In this document: in pieces, positions 9,103 to 17,809 of the stretch
Numbering within the stretch: position 1 is the stretch's first letter
Layout: every line of letters begins with the position of its first letter
The notes under the pieces: generated by a model
Database searches by the model: none
Told to the model about the DNA's origin: nothing
Seen by the model: the letters and a program-made list of their open reading frames with translations, nothing else
Assembly: GCA_025352625.1 (NCBI GenBank)
Contig: JANXSR010000251.1
Location: forward strand, 1-35,330
Source: Ferruginibacter sp.
GTDB taxonomy: Bacteria; Bacteroidota; Bacteroidia; Chitinophagales; Chitinophagaceae
Length of the DNA: 35,330 nucleotides
Reading direction: 5' to 3'
Program-made: the position numbers and the translations under genes

Positions 9103-10071
9103 TTAACCCAATATTTTACTAAGATTTTTAAAACTAATGGTGAGGCTTTCATAAGCATCTTTTGGAAAATCATGCTCTATAAAAAAATGTTTCATCCCTG
9201 CAGTGGAGGCGGCATCAAAAATGCGTTTGTAATCAATAACACCGGAGCCTACAGGCAATATATTTTCCATTGTTTTATCAAGGTCCTTTACATGCCACAA
9301 AGGAAAACGTCCCGGATATTGTTTAAACAATTCTACGGGGTCTTTACCACCCTTTGTTGCCCAGGCAAGATCGAGTTCCATCTGCATCTTGGTTTGGATT
9401 AAAAAGAGTTCATAGGGCACCTTCCCTTCCACCGGATGAAACTCCGCATCGTGGTTGTGATACGCAAAACCAATCCCTGCTTTTTTACAAGCTTCGTCCG
9501 TTTTATTCAATACTACAATAGCAGCGTTGATCTCATCCATTGTAGTAATCGGTATATTGGCACATACCAAAAATTCAACACCACCTTCTGCAGCTTCGTC
9601 TACCAGCGCCTGCATATTTTCTGTTAAATTGCGCATGGGCGGAATGGTCATGGATTTACCATCTGCACCCACCGGCAGCTTTGCACCGGGAGGCATCTTA
9701 AAAGGTGCTCCCAGTACATGGTGCGATTTCCATGACATGCCCATGCTGCTTACCAGTGCTGCAAATTCTTTTGGTTTTAATCCATAATAACCGCCCTTTT
9801 TACTAAAGGCAGATTCAATTTCTTTGTAGCCGATTGCCGACACTTTTTTTAAGGAGCCGCTTACATCATCATCAATTGAACTGAATAAAGTAAACAACTG
9901 CAGGCCAACAGGCGGCATGGCTAAATTTTTATAAAAGGCCTTAGCCTGACGGGGTAATACAAGGCCGCCAAAAGCCAGCGCACCGGTAAGTTTTAAAAAG
10001 TCTTTTCTGTTTGACAAGATTGTTATTTTTAATTTATGAGTGATAAGAGTTTGTGCAATTTTTTTAAACAA
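9103..10071 (-). CDS. Exported xylose-isomerase-like TIM-barrel protein (sugar phosphate isomerase/epimerase family)
   Basis: A 322-residue protein of the AP-endonuclease-2/xylose-isomerase-like TIM-barrel family. Likely metal ligands sit in YHNHDAEF, MELDLAW, PLWHVKDLD and FIEHDFP. The N-terminus has a Tat-like segment, SNRKDFLKLTGALAFGGLVLP. The family's usual start (M-SNRR-x-FL) suggests that TTG at 10017 may be the real start, giving 304 residues and dropping an odd 18-residue leader. It is the last gene of the pca run, 74 bases after pcaB. Members include sugar epimerases and also the 3-dehydroshikimate dehydratase AsbF/QuiC type, which makes protocatechuate. The position is suggestive, but the export signal argues against a cytosolic shikimate enzyme, so the substrate is left open. 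Confidence 0.8.
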   Translation of the reverse strand: MFKKIAQTLITHKLKITILSNRKDFLKLTGALAFGGLVLPRQAKAFYKNLAMPPVGLQLFTLFSSIDDDVSGSLKKVSAIGYKEIESAFSKKGGYYGLKPKEFAALVSSMGMSWKSHHVLGAPFKMPPGAKLPVGADGKSMTIPPMRNLTENMQALVDEAAEGGVEFLVCANIPITTMDEINAAIVVLNKTDEACKKAGIGFAYHNHDAEFHPVEGKVPYELFLIQTKMQMELDLAWATKGGKDPVELFKQYPGRFPLWHVKDLDKTMENILPVGSGVIDYKRIFDAASTAGMKHFFIEHDFPKDAYESLTISFKNLSKILG

Positions 10072-10145
10072 TAATTATAAGCAACTAATTACACGAATTG
10101 AAAACAAAATCTTCCATTAATAATTCGTGTATAAAATTTGTGCTT

Positions 10146-11486
10146 TTATTTTTTTGTTTCATTAATTACCCTGTCAATTAAAACGGCTGATATACCTATT
10201 GAATTTGCAGGATTAAATAAATCATCTACCTGCGCCAATGAAATGTATTTAGCTACCACATCATTTTTTTTCACCAGTTCTTTAAGTGGTATTTTTAGTT
10301 CCATGGCTTCTTTGCAAAGCTTCTCCATTAAAATATGCGCCGTTTCTTTACCTATATCTTTTGCCAATGCCAGTGAAATATTTTCTGCATAAATCAACCC
10401 ATTGGTGAGTTCAATATTTTCAAGCATTTTTTCCGTATCCACTTCCAAACCATTGGTTACTATACATGCCTGGTGTACCGCTCCGGCTGTTAGTTGTACA
10501 ATATCCGCCAATGTTTCCCATTCCGCATGCCAGTTACCTGTAGCCCTTTCATGGTCTTGTACCATACAGCTGAGCATGGTGGAGACCAACGCAGGCACAC
10601 GGCTGACATTGGATAAAATGGCGATACAGCTAACCGGATTTCTTTTGTGTGGCATGGTAGAAGAACCTCCCTTGCCCGCTACATCAGGTTCAAACACTTC
10701 TGCTATTTCTGTTTGCATTAAGAGGCTGATATCTTTGGCAATTTTACCAACAGATCCTGTAAGTATACCCAGCGTGGTGGCAATTTCGGTTAACTGATCC
10801 CGTTGCGTATGCCATGCAATTGTTGGCTCGCTGAGTTGCAATATCGAACACATTGTTTCAGCAACCTGCAACCCTTTATCTTCCATGCCGGATAAGGTGC
10901 CTACTGCGCCACCTAATTGCAACACCATATTTTCGGCTAATAATTTTTCAACTCTTTTTTTTGATCTTACAATTCCATCTAACCAGCCGGCTACTTTAAA
11001 ACCAAATGTAACAGGCCTCGCATGTTGCATAAAAGAACGTCCTGTCATAATGGTATTGCGATGCCACTCAATCAATAAAACGAGTTGATGTATGAGTTGC
11101 TGTAAATCAGTGTCAATTAATTTTAATGCGGCCTGCAATTGCAGTACCATTGCAGTATCAATAGTATCCTGACTGGTAGCCCCAAAGTGAACATATTTTG
11201 CCCCTTCTGCATCCCTTGCTTTAACGGCTTGCGTGAGCTGTTTAACCAATGGTATAGCAGCGTTACCACCCGCTGCAACCGCCGTTATTAGTGCTTCTAC
11301 ATCAATGTTTGCAAGGATACAATTTGTCTCAATAACAGTTGCCTCCGACGCTGGAATTAAATTATGTATTGCCTGCGCCTTCGCCAGTGCCGCTTCAAAT
11401 TGCAACATGTATTGCACAAAAGATTCAGCAGTAAAAAGTTCATTTACGGGCTTTGAATAAAACAGGTTTTCGTACAAGCGTTGCAT
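10146..11486 (-). CDS. pcaB: 3-carboxy-cis,cis-muconate cycloisomerase
   Basis: A 446-residue member of the fumarase/aspartase superfamily. It performs the lactonisation of 3-carboxy-cis,cis-muconate to 4-carboxymuconolactone, the step after protocatechuate ring cleavage. The three superfamily regions are visible: HFGATSQDTIDT (about residues 100-111), RSFMQHARPVTFG with His155 (about 150-162), and the signature GSSTMPHKRNP at 274-284. The full length matches PcaB (about 450), and the pca neighbours distinguish it from adenylosuccinate lyase. Other pca genes lie on the same strand: pcaF 92 bases upstream, with a small GC palindrome in the spacer. The start is the ATG that opens MQRLYENLFY. 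Confidence 0.93.
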   Translation of the reverse strand: MQRLYENLFYSKPVNELFTAESFVQYMLQFEAALAKAQAIHNLIPASEATVIETNCILANIDVEALITAVAAGGNAAIPLVKQLTQAVKARDAEGAKYVHFGATSQDTIDTAMVLQLQAALKLIDTDLQQLIHQLVLLIEWHRNTIMTGRSFMQHARPVTFGFKVAGWLDGIVRSKKRVEKLLAENMVLQLGGAVGTLSGMEDKGLQVAETMCSILQLSEPTIAWHTQRDQLTEIATTLGILTGSVGKIAKDISLLMQTEIAEVFEPDVAGKGGSSTMPHKRNPVSCIAILSNVSRVPALVSTMLSCMVQDHERATGNWHAEWETLADIVQLTAGAVHQACIVTNGLEVDTEKMLENIELTNGLIYAENISLALAKDIGKETAHILMEKLCKEAMELKIPLKELVKKNDVVAKYISLAQVDDLFNPANSIGISAVLIDRVINETKK

Positions 11487-11557
11487 ATAAATTAATTAGC
11501 CGTGATTTAAACTCATAAACATTTTACTAAACAAACGTCTTAATGGTAACCGCTTGT

Positions 11558-11571
11558 TCCCCTTTAGGGGA
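11558..11571. repeat. TCCCC-TTTA-GGGGA palindrome
   Basis: Five-base arms around a TTTA loop, lying 8 bases past the pcaF stop codon in the pcaF-pcaB spacer. It is the reverse complement in core sequence of the palindrome upstream of pcaF at 12794-12805. It could be a weak transcript hairpin or a short dispersed repeat. The lack of a T-run makes a full terminator unlikely. Confidence 0.5.
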
Positions 11572-11578
11572 TAGGGGC

Positions 11579-12784
11579 TTAAACTTTCTCAATCACCACC
11601 GCATATCCCATCCCTACTCCAATACACATAGTAGCCAATGCATATTTTTTTTGTTGTTTGTGCAGCTCAATAGCCGCTGTATTTATTATTCTTGTGCCAG
11701 ACATCCCCAACGGATGCCCTAAAGCAATGGCTCCCCCATTCGGGTTAATTCGTGGATCATTGTCCTGCAAACCCAATGCATGGATGCAGGCAATTGACTG
11801 TGACGCAAATGCTTCATTCAACTCTATGATATCTATATCAGCCAAAGTTAAACCTGCTTTTGACAAGGCTTTTTTTGTAGCATTCACAGGGCCTATACCC
11901 ATAACCCTTGGCTCTACTCCCACTACTGCCGAAGATACGATTCTTGCTTTTGGGGTGAGATTGTATTGTTTCAACGCCTGTTCAGAAACTACATACATGG
12001 CCGCTGCGCCATCATTTAACCCAGACGAATTTCCAGCGGTTACACTGCCTCCTTCTTTTTTAAAAGCTGGTTTTAACTGCGCCAGTTTTTCAATACTGGT
12101 AGTGGGTTTTATAAATTCATCAGCTGCAAAAAAAGCAGTCTCTTTTTTATTAATTGAAATTTCAACCGGCGTTATTTCTTCTGCAAACCTGTTTGCCTGC
12201 TGTGCTTTTGCAGCTTTCATCTGAGAATTATAAGCAAACAAATCCTGCTCTTCACGGCTTATATTATATTGCACTGCTAAGTTTTCTGCAGTTACTCCCA
12301 TGGTATCGGTACCGTACATTTTTTGCATGAGGGGATTAATAAAACGCCAACCGAAACTACTGTCCGCCATTTGTGCATCGGTGCCAAAAGGCTTGCTTGT
12401 TTTGGAGATTACCCATGGCCCCCTGGTCATGTTCTCTACACCACCCGCAATAAAAATATTCCCATCACCGGATTGTATAGCCCTTGCTGCATTGATAACC
12501 GCTGACATACCGGAAGCACATAAACGATTGATTGTTTCGCCTGGTACTGTGTAAGGAAGCCCCGCCAGTAACAACGCCATACGGGCCACATTGCGGTTAT
12601 CATCACCAGCCTGGTTTACACAACCGAGTAATACATCATCAATCAATTCCGAAGGGATCAATGGATTTTGTGCTACCAATTTTTTTATCACCAGTGCTGC
12701 CAAATCATCTGCCCGAACAGTGGACAATGTTCCGCCAAAATTTCCAATTGGTGTTCTTATTCCGTCTACAATATATGCCTGCAT
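11579..12784 (-). CDS. pcaF: Beta-ketoadipyl-CoA thiolase
   Basis: A 401-residue thiolase-superfamily enzyme, cytoplasmic and usually tetrameric. It cleaves 3-oxoadipyl-CoA with CoA into succinyl-CoA and acetyl-CoA, the last pathway step. Motifs are the acyl-accepting Cys89 in NRLCASGMSAV, GGAIALGHPLGMSG with its catalytic His, and CIGVGMGYAVV with the second Cys. The opening MQAYIVDGIRTPIG..GGTLS..RADDLAA is typical of the PcaF/PaaJ branch. It could also serve other 3-ketoacyl-CoA substrates. It lies 48 bases after the fused CoA-transferase gene. Both ends are marked by CCCC/GGGG palindromes with TTTA or TAAA loops (11558-11571 and 12794-12805). Confidence 0.93.
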   Translation of the reverse strand: MQAYIVDGIRTPIGNFGGTLSTVRADDLAALVIKKLVAQNPLIPSELIDDVLLGCVNQAGDDNRNVARMALLLAGLPYTVPGETINRLCASGMSAVINAARAIQSGDGNIFIAGGVENMTRGPWVISKTSKPFGTDAQMADSSFGWRFINPLMQKMYGTDTMGVTAENLAVQYNISREEQDLFAYNSQMKAAKAQQANRFAEEITPVEISINKKETAFFAADEFIKPTTSIEKLAQLKPAFKKEGGSVTAGNSSGLNDGAAAMYVVSEQALKQYNLTPKARIVSSAVVGVEPRVMGIGPVNATKKALSKAGLTLADIDIIELNEAFASQSIACIHALGLQDNDPRINPNGGAIALGHPLGMSGTRIINTAAIELHKQQKKYALATMCIGVGMGYAVVIEKV

Positions 12785-12793
12785 AATTTTTGC

Positions 12794-12805
12794 CCCCTAA
12801 AGGGG
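12794..12805. repeat. CCCC-TAAA-GGGG palindrome
   Basis: Four-base GC arms with a TAAA loop, placed in the 48-base spacer just upstream of the pcaF start. It has the same core as the element at 11558-11571 in opposite orientation. It may affect translation of pcaF or be a dispersed repeat remnant. Confidence 0.5.
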
Positions 12806-12832
12806 TGTTTAGAATCTAATTATTTAAAAAAA

Positions 12833-14179
12833 CTACTCTAATTGTAAAGTAAACTTTGCCTCCGTTTTTGCCATCACTTCTTCTAATGTTGCACCCGGCA
12901 TTAATTCTATCAAAGTTAATTTACCCTTATTGTAATTGAACACGGCCAGCTCTGTGATGATCAGGTCGACTACATTGTAAGCCGTTAACGGCAATGTACA
13001 TGCGGGCACAATTTTGCTGCTGCCATCACTGTTGGTATGCGTCATTATTATAATCAGTTTCTTTGCTCCTGCGGCAAGGTCCATAGCTCCACCTACGCCA
13101 AGTAAGGGTTTTCTGGGAACAGCCCAGTTGGCAAGATTGGCTTTTTCATCTACCTGCAAACCACCCATTACCGCTACATCAACATGACCACCACGTATCA
13201 TGGCGAAGGAATCTGCGCTATCAAAATAGCTGCTGCCTGGCAATGCAGTAACCGGAATTTTTCCTGCATTTACCGGATAATCCAACGCCCCGCCACCATC
13301 AGCAGGCGAAGGGCCAACACCCAACATACCGTTTTCGGTATGGAGTATAATACCATCTTCTGATTTAATAAAATCTGCTACCAGTGTTGGTATACCGATA
13401 CCAAGATTTACCACATCTCCTTTTTTCAATTCAGCAAATGCACGGGCTGCCATATTGCTTCTTGCTGCATCTGTTTTTTTTGCAGCACTTACAGAGGCGG
13501 AAGTTCCAAGATCGGCAGCTGTTACATGTGCCTGCACCAGGTAATCCACATAACAACCCGGCGTATGTACCTGCTCCGGTTCAATGGTTCCAACAGGTAC
13601 AATTTCTTCTACTTCGGCAATTACCAAATCAGCAGCAGTTGCCATGGCACGGTTAAAATTTTGTTCCGTCATGCGATAAGTAAGGTTGCCCGCCGTATCT
13701 GCTCTCCATGCCCGAATGAAAGCCACATTTGCTTTGATGCCCTTTATAAAAACCTGCTCAACACCATCAAGCATTTTTGTTTCTCTGTCTTTTGCAATAA
13801 TTGTTCCTGCTGATGTGGGTGTATAAAATCCACCAATGCCTGCACCACCTGCCCGAATAGCCTCCGCTAAAGTGCCTTGTGGTAAAAGTTCGTATTCAAC
13901 TGCTCCACTTTGCGCTGCCTTTACTGCATCAGGATTGCTTGTAAAAAAAGAACCAATCATCTTTTTTATTTGTCCGTTCAGCAATAATTTTCCGCCACCC
14001 AAATTTGGTTCGCCAACATTGTTACCAATAAATATTAAGCCATTTGTTTTTGTAGCAGCCAATGCATGTAACAGATGAACCGGGTTACCCGTCATTCCAA
14101 AGCCGCCGCCTAAAATAATATCTCCGTCTTTCACCTTGGCTGCTGCTTCGGTTGCTGATATTTGTGGGACTTGTTTCAT
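12833..14179 (-). CDS. pcaIJ: 3-oxoadipate CoA-transferase, fused subunits A and B
   Basis: A 448-residue family I CoA-transferase in which the two subunits, usually separate PcaI and PcaJ, form one chain. It transfers CoA from succinyl-CoA to 3-oxoadipate. Residues about 1-222 are the A part, with GGFGMTGNP at 25-33 and [15 protein letters not shown]. Residues about 223-238 are a linker. Residues about 239-448 are the B part, with [13 protein letters not shown] and the catalytic glutamate Glu282 in TENGMLG (usually SENG). Relatives acting on acetoacetate (SCOT) have the same domain order, so substrate is assigned from position between the pca genes. The gene is followed by pcaF after 48 bases. 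Confidence 0.9.
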   Translation of the reverse strand: MKQVPQISATEAAAKVKDGDIILGGGFGMTGNPVHLLHALAATKTNGLIFIGNNVGEPNLGGGKLLLNGQIKKMIGSFFTSNPDAVKAAQSGAVEYELLPQGTLAEAIRAGGAGIGGFYTPTSAGTIIAKDRETKMLDGVEQVFIKGIKANVAFIRAWRADTAGNLTYRMTEQNFNRAMATAADLVIAEVEEIVPVGTIEPEQVHTPGCYVDYLVQAHVTAADLGTSASVSAAKKTDAARSNMAARAFAELKKGDVVNLGIGIPTLVADFIKSEDGIILHTENGMLGVGPSPADGGGALDYPVNAGKIPVTALPGSSYFDSADSFAMIRGGHVDVAVMGGLQVDEKANLANWAVPRKPLLGVGGAMDLAAGAKKLIIIMTHTNSDGSSKIVPACTLPLTAYNVVDLIITELAVFNYNKGKLTLIELMPGATLEEVMAKTEAKFTLQLE

Positions 14180-14345
14180 TAAGAGAAAAATTTTATATTG
14201 TATTATTAAGATATTGATTGGATACAGATATTATACTAACTTATCCCTCATACTATATTTTACCACTGCCTCATCTTTGCATAAATAATGTTCTCATAAA
14301 ACTTGCAGCAGGTGTTCTTATAACGGCTGTGATGTAACCATTCAT

Positions 14346-15902
14346 TTATTTATCCGTCTCTAATTTTTTCAATAATTCGAACTCATTTTTATACAAGCCC
14401 GGCTTTGCCACAGTTGTAGCATTTATTTCAAGTATTGTTCCTGCTGCTTTACTGTAAGCGTTCCATTGCGGTAATCCGCTCCCGTTAGGGTTACCTGTTT
14501 TTATAAACCGGATCCAGTAAGATGACATAAGCTCCTGCACATCATAATCGGATTGTTTCCACGGCCTGTTCCAGGTATGTAATGTATGCAGTGCATAAGG
14601 AACTTCCGATGTGTGAAACGCTCCGTAGTTTGGAAAGCCAGGTTTATCTGTAGGAACATATACATCTTCATAAATAAAAACCGGCTTGCCGTTATATGCT
14701 GCCAGTAAGTATGCGGGCAAGGCTGCAAAATTTAGCACGGTAAGCATTGATGTGCTTGCCTGTGCTTCACTATCACTACCGGCCGTAAACACTTTTAAAT
14801 AGGCTGCTGCATTAGTTCCGTATTTTTCATTTGCCTGCTGAATAAACTTTTCTGCAGTAATATCCGGCTTGCCAAACAATCCGGCATCTCCGGTTACCCA
14901 GCCTGCCATCAGGGGTACATTGTTGTGTTTCCCCTCTTTAAAGTGGTTAATAAAATCAACCGGCAACGCATAGCCGTCTAAGGTTAATCCCATACGCATA
15001 CCTGCTAAATCTTGTGATGCTTTCAAAATTTCCACAGCAGGTTTATTTCTTAATTCACCAATGCCGGAAGCACCTGCTTTTTTTTGCAGTTCAATACCAA
15101 TGGCTTCCGCCGATTGCAATTTACCTGGAGTAAGACCGGCTAACAAGCCACCACTTTCTAATATGGCACCCTCAAAAAGTCCCTTAGCCAAAGGTGATGC
15201 CAGCAAAGCATTCACACTCATAGAACCGGCTGATTGCCCAGCGATAGTTACCTGGCCGGGGTTGCCACCAAAAGCCGCAATATTTTTTTTCACCCATTGT
15301 AAAGCGGCCACCTGGTCCATTAAACCATAATTGCCGGAAGCATTGTTTTGCTCCTTGCTCAATTCAGGATGCGCCATAAAACCAAAGGGCCCGACACGAT
15401 AATTAATACTTACAAAAATAATTCCCCTTTTCGCCATTTCTTCTCCATCATAAATAGCACATGCTGCTGAACCGGAACCAAAACCGCCGCCATAAATCCA
15501 TACAAACACAGGCCTTTTTTCTGTTGCGCTTTTTGCGCCTGACCATACATTCAGGTACAAACAATCTTCACTCAATGGTTCAGGAGGTGCAATAAACTCT
15601 TCTGACCAGCACTTAAATGGTGCTGGTACAGGCTGCATAGGACTAGCAGAAAAAGCATCACATTTCCGCACCCCTGCCCATGCATTAACCGGCTGTGGAG
15701 CTTGCCAGCGAAGGTTTCCAACAGGAGGTGCAGCAAAGGGAATCCCTTTAAAAATATGGATATCGCCATCCTTATTTACTGTTCCGGAAATAAGGCCACC
15801 AGAAACTTTGATGTTGTCAAAACTACTGTTGGCAATTTTGAACGAAATAAAACCAATTGATACAAGCAGGCAAATGGCAAGAAATCGAATGGAAGAAATC
15901 AT
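14346..15902 (-). CDS. Secreted type-B carboxylesterase
   Basis: A 518-residue carboxylesterase type B (cholinesterase-like alpha/beta hydrolase). It has a hydrophobic export signal (about residues 5-24), FKGIPFAAPPVGNLRWQAP, the family signature SEDCLYLNVW (111-120), the oxyanion motif YGGGFGSG, and the nucleophile Ser224 in GQSAGS. The triad histidine is probably His430 (GAFHTSEVPY). The acid is less clear: the segment usually ending in an Asp-Glu-Gly reads GDAG, so Asp339 is the candidate. It sits between pcaG and pcaIJ, with spacers of 76 and 166 bases. In this setting it may free aromatic acids from plant esters in the periplasm or outside. That role is inferred; the fold and export are visible. 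Confidence 0.87.
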   Translation of the reverse strand: MISSIRFLAICLLVSIGFISFKIANSSFDNIKVSGGLISGTVNKDGDIHIFKGIPFAAPPVGNLRWQAPQPVNAWAGVRKCDAFSASPMQPVPAPFKCWSEEFIAPPEPLSEDCLYLNVWSGAKSATEKRPVFVWIYGGGFGSGSAACAIYDGEEMAKRGIIFVSINYRVGPFGFMAHPELSKEQNNASGNYGLMDQVAALQWVKKNIAAFGGNPGQVTIAGQSAGSMSVNALLASPLAKGLFEGAILESGGLLAGLTPGKLQSAEAIGIELQKKAGASGIGELRNKPAVEILKASQDLAGMRMGLTLDGYALPVDFINHFKEGKHNNVPLMAGWVTGDAGLFGKPDITAEKFIQQANEKYGTNAAAYLKVFTAGSDSEAQASTSMLTVLNFAALPAYLLAAYNGKPVFIYEDVYVPTDKPGFPNYGAFHTSEVPYALHTLHTWNRPWKQSDYDVQELMSSYWIRFIKTGNPNGSGLPQWNAYSKAAGTILEINATTVAKPGLYKNEFELLKKLETDK

Positions 15903-15978
15903 GTTTCAATTTTTATTAAAAAATTATTAGATAGATGTAAAATTAGTTCTAGTTCTAAAAAGAGTGATCTTAAATTAA

Positions 15979-16572
15979 TTACAACTCAAAAAATACGGTT
16001 TCTTTTTCACCCTGCATATGTATATCAAAATGATAAAATATGGTGTTATTAATTTCTTTCCTTTCTGCAATTAAAGTATACTGCCTTAAGGCCTCAACTG
16101 AATTCAATAAAATATCTGCATCATTTAGTTCGTCTGAAAAATAAATTCTTGTATTAAGGCGATGCAGCGAACCACGCATAAATAAGATAACATCAATATG
16201 TGGTGCCTGTGCTTTTACAGAGCCTGGCTTCACCGTTGTAAAATTAAATTGATGCTCTGCATTTGTTCCTGTACCTAACCTTCCAAAACCTTTAAAATTG
16301 ATATTGGATATTGGGATATTGGGATATTGGGTTACATAATTTCCATCGGCATCGGCTTGCCAAAGTTCAATCATTGCATCTGAAATGGTATTGCCATTTC
16401 CATCAAAAACACTGCCCGTTATATAAATACGCTCACCGGGCATTTCATCACTTAACAGTGACCCATTAATGATGCTGTTAAAATCATAGCCATATTGCGC
16501 TGCTGTTAAACTATAAGCAAAAAAAGGCCCTACCGTTTGCGATGGTGTTTGCTGTAATTTTTCTGTACTCAT
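15979..16572 (-). CDS. pcaG: Protocatechuate 3,4-dioxygenase alpha subunit
   Basis: A 197-residue intradiol dioxygenase alpha subunit. With PcaH it forms the iron(III) enzyme that opens the protocatechuate ring to 3-carboxy-cis,cis-muconate. Family features are TPSQTVGPFFAYSL at the N-terminus, the beta-core IELWQADADGNY (about 68-79), GFGRLGT, and TVKPGSVKAQAPHIDVILFMRG. The iron ligands are supplied by the beta subunit, as expected. An oddity is that residues about 82-92 (QYPNIPISNIN) are encoded by a copy of the GATATTGG-type repeat found in nearby spacers, at about 16299-16332. The frame stays open, so the protein is probably functional with an altered loop. It lies 79 bases after pcaH. 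Confidence 0.93.
   Translation of the reverse strand: MSTEKLQQTPSQTVGPFFAYSLTAAQYGYDFNSIINGSLLSDEMPGERIYITGSVFDGNGNTISDAMIELWQADADGNYVTQYPNIPISNINFKGFGRLGTGTNAEHQFNFTTVKPGSVKAQAPHIDVILFMRGSLHRLNTRIYFSDELNDADILLNSVEALRQYTLIAERKEINNTIFYHFDIHMQGEKETVFFEL
16299..16332. repeat. GATATTGG-type repeat inside pcaG
   Basis: About 34 bases made of GATATTGG and GATATTGG/GATATTGGG units, the same family as the spacer repeats at 17350-17425 and 23858-23917. It stays in frame within pcaG and encodes most of a surface-loop peptide (PNIPISNI). Confidence 0.75.
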
Positions 16573-16636
16573 TTTTGCTTCTTATTTTTATAAACCGACA
16601 TCAAAGAATTTTAAATCTACTCTCCATCCTCCATAA

Positions 16637-16660
16637 TCCATTCACTATTCACTATTCAAA
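16637..16660. repeat. Short ATTCACT tandem at the pcaH end
   Basis: About three near-exact 7-base units (TTCACTA) run up to and across the pcaH stop codon in the 79-base pcaH-pcaG spacer. It may be slipped-strand expansion; no function is evident. Confidence 0.45.
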
Positions 16661-17335
16661 AGGCGTCTTACTTCTCCCACTCAATACAATATTGAATTCA
16701 TATGCCAATGCAAATTCAGCATCCGTCCAATCCATCCTGAATTTTGAAATCAGCAACTGCCTTGCTTGTTTTGGTACTGATTGAAAGATGGGATCAAATT
16801 CAAACAACGGATCGCCAGGAAAATACATTTGTGTTATCAACCTATGCCCTATCTGGTGACCGATCACCGAGAAATGAATATGATTGGGCCTCCATGCATT
16901 AAAATGATTACCCCATGGATACGCTCCCGGCTTAACTGTATAAAACTGGTATCGCCCTTCCTGATCGGTAAGCATTCTTCCAGCACCTAAAAAATTAGGA
17001 TCAAGGGGTGCATCATGTATCTCTGCTTTATGTATGTAGCGTCCGGCTGAATTGGCCTGCCATATTTCTACCAACACATTGCGTAATGGTCTGCCATATT
17101 CATCCATCACCTTGCCACTAACTTTTATTCGTTCTCCAATTGGGTCATGGTCTTTTCTTGCATTCTTTGTTAAGTCATTATCAAATTTCCCAATTGCCGA
17201 TTCTCCAAATGCCGGTAAACTTTTGTCTTTCAACATTTCTGCAACAGGCACTAACGGTTGTGTGGGACTGCGTAGAATAGTTGATTTGTATTCGGGATAC
17301 AAATGTGGTGGCTGAACATTGTAATCTATTTCCAT
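16652..17335 (-). CDS. pcaH: Protocatechuate 3,4-dioxygenase beta subunit
   Basis: A 227-residue catalytic subunit of the non-haem iron(III) intradiol dioxygenase. The four iron ligands of the family are all present: Tyr100 (AGRYIH), Tyr139 (GAYPWGN), His152 and His154 (RPNHIHFS). The motif VEIWQANSAGRY and the later GHRLITQMYFPGDPLFEFDPIF are typical of PcaH. The length fits the family (about 230-240). It precedes pcaG on the same strand and follows pcaC with a 94-base spacer rich in ATATTGG repeats. Cytoplasmic, acting as an alpha-beta oligomer with PcaG. Confidence 0.95.
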   Translation of the reverse strand: MEIDYNVQPPHLYPEYKSTILRSPTQPLVPVAEMLKDKSLPAFGESAIGKFDNDLTKNARKDHDPIGERIKVSGKVMDEYGRPLRNVLVEIWQANSAGRYIHKAEIHDAPLDPNFLGAGRMLTDQEGRYQFYTVKPGAYPWGNHFNAWRPNHIHFSVIGHQIGHRLITQMYFPGDPLFEFDPIFQSVPKQARQLLISKFRMDWTDAEFALAYEFNIVLSGRSKTPFE

Positions 17336-17349
17336 GACTTAATATTTTG

Positions 17350-17425
17350 TGATTTGGATATTAGGATATTGGAGATTGGGAGATTTTAACGTAATGAAAA
17401 TTAATATCTTAATATCCCAATATCT
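17350..17425. repeat. Imperfect inverted ATATTGG repeat between pcaC and pcaH
   Basis: The left part has GGATATTAGGATATTGG units. The right part (about 17400-17425) has the reverse-complement units ATATCTTAATATCCCAATATC-like. The two halves can pair around a short AT-rich centre in the transcript. Same family as the repeats at 16299, 19219, 23858, 28723 and 29186. Confidence 0.7.
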
Positions 17426-17429
17426 GTTT

Positions 17430-17798
17430 TCAATATTCAAAAATTTCTTTGGCAATTTTAATGGCACCATTTGCAACAGGAACACCAGCGTACACTGCCG
17501 TGTGAAGCAACACTTCCATTACATCTTCTTTTGAAGCTCCGGTGTTTTTAGTAGCACGAATGTGCATCGCCAATTCTTCTTCATGTCCTGATGCAGCAAG
17601 CAATGCAATGGTAATTAAACTTCTCTCCCGTTTTGTTAAGCCCGGCCTGCTCCAAACAGCTCCCCATGCATTATTGGTAATGTACTCCTGAAAGTCTGCA
17701 TCGAATTCCGTTTTGTTGGCTTCTGCCTTATCAACATGCTCATCGCCTAATACCGAGCGACGAATTTCCATTCCCTTTTTATACAATTCATTATCCAT
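17430..17798 (-). CDS. pcaC: 4-carboxymuconolactone decarboxylase
   Basis: A 122-residue AhpD/CMD-family protein. It decarboxylates 4-carboxymuconolactone to the 3-oxoadipate enol-lactone. The start GMEIRRSVLGDEHVDKAEAN, then WGAVWSRPGLTKRERSLITIALLAASG, then HIRATKNTGASKEDVMEVLLHTAVYAGVPVAN are all diagnostic for the PcaC subfamily rather than AhpD (no CxxC). The full-length size fits. It is 11 bases after the DJ-1/PfpI gene, so the two are probably co-translated within the pca operon. Confidence 0.95.
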   Translation of the reverse strand: MDNELYKKGMEIRRSVLGDEHVDKAEANKTEFDADFQEYITNNAWGAVWSRPGLTKRERSLITIALLAASGHEEELAMHIRATKNTGASKEDVMEVLLHTAVYAGVPVANGAIKIAKEIFEY

Positions 17799-17809
17799 AA
17801 ATAATTTAT

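Noticed and set aside
10146..11486. Adenylosuccinate lyase as the identity of this gene
   Set aside because: The surrounding pca genes and PcaB-type opening and length favour carboxymuconate cycloisomerase.
11658..12224. Long plus-strand open frame opposite pcaF
   Set aside because: It is antisense to a strongly recognisable thiolase and has no family character of its own.
13384..13813. Plus-strand open frames opposite the fused CoA-transferase
   Set aside because: Antisense to a conserved enzyme, with low-complexity histidine/glutamine-rich composition and no recognisable domain.
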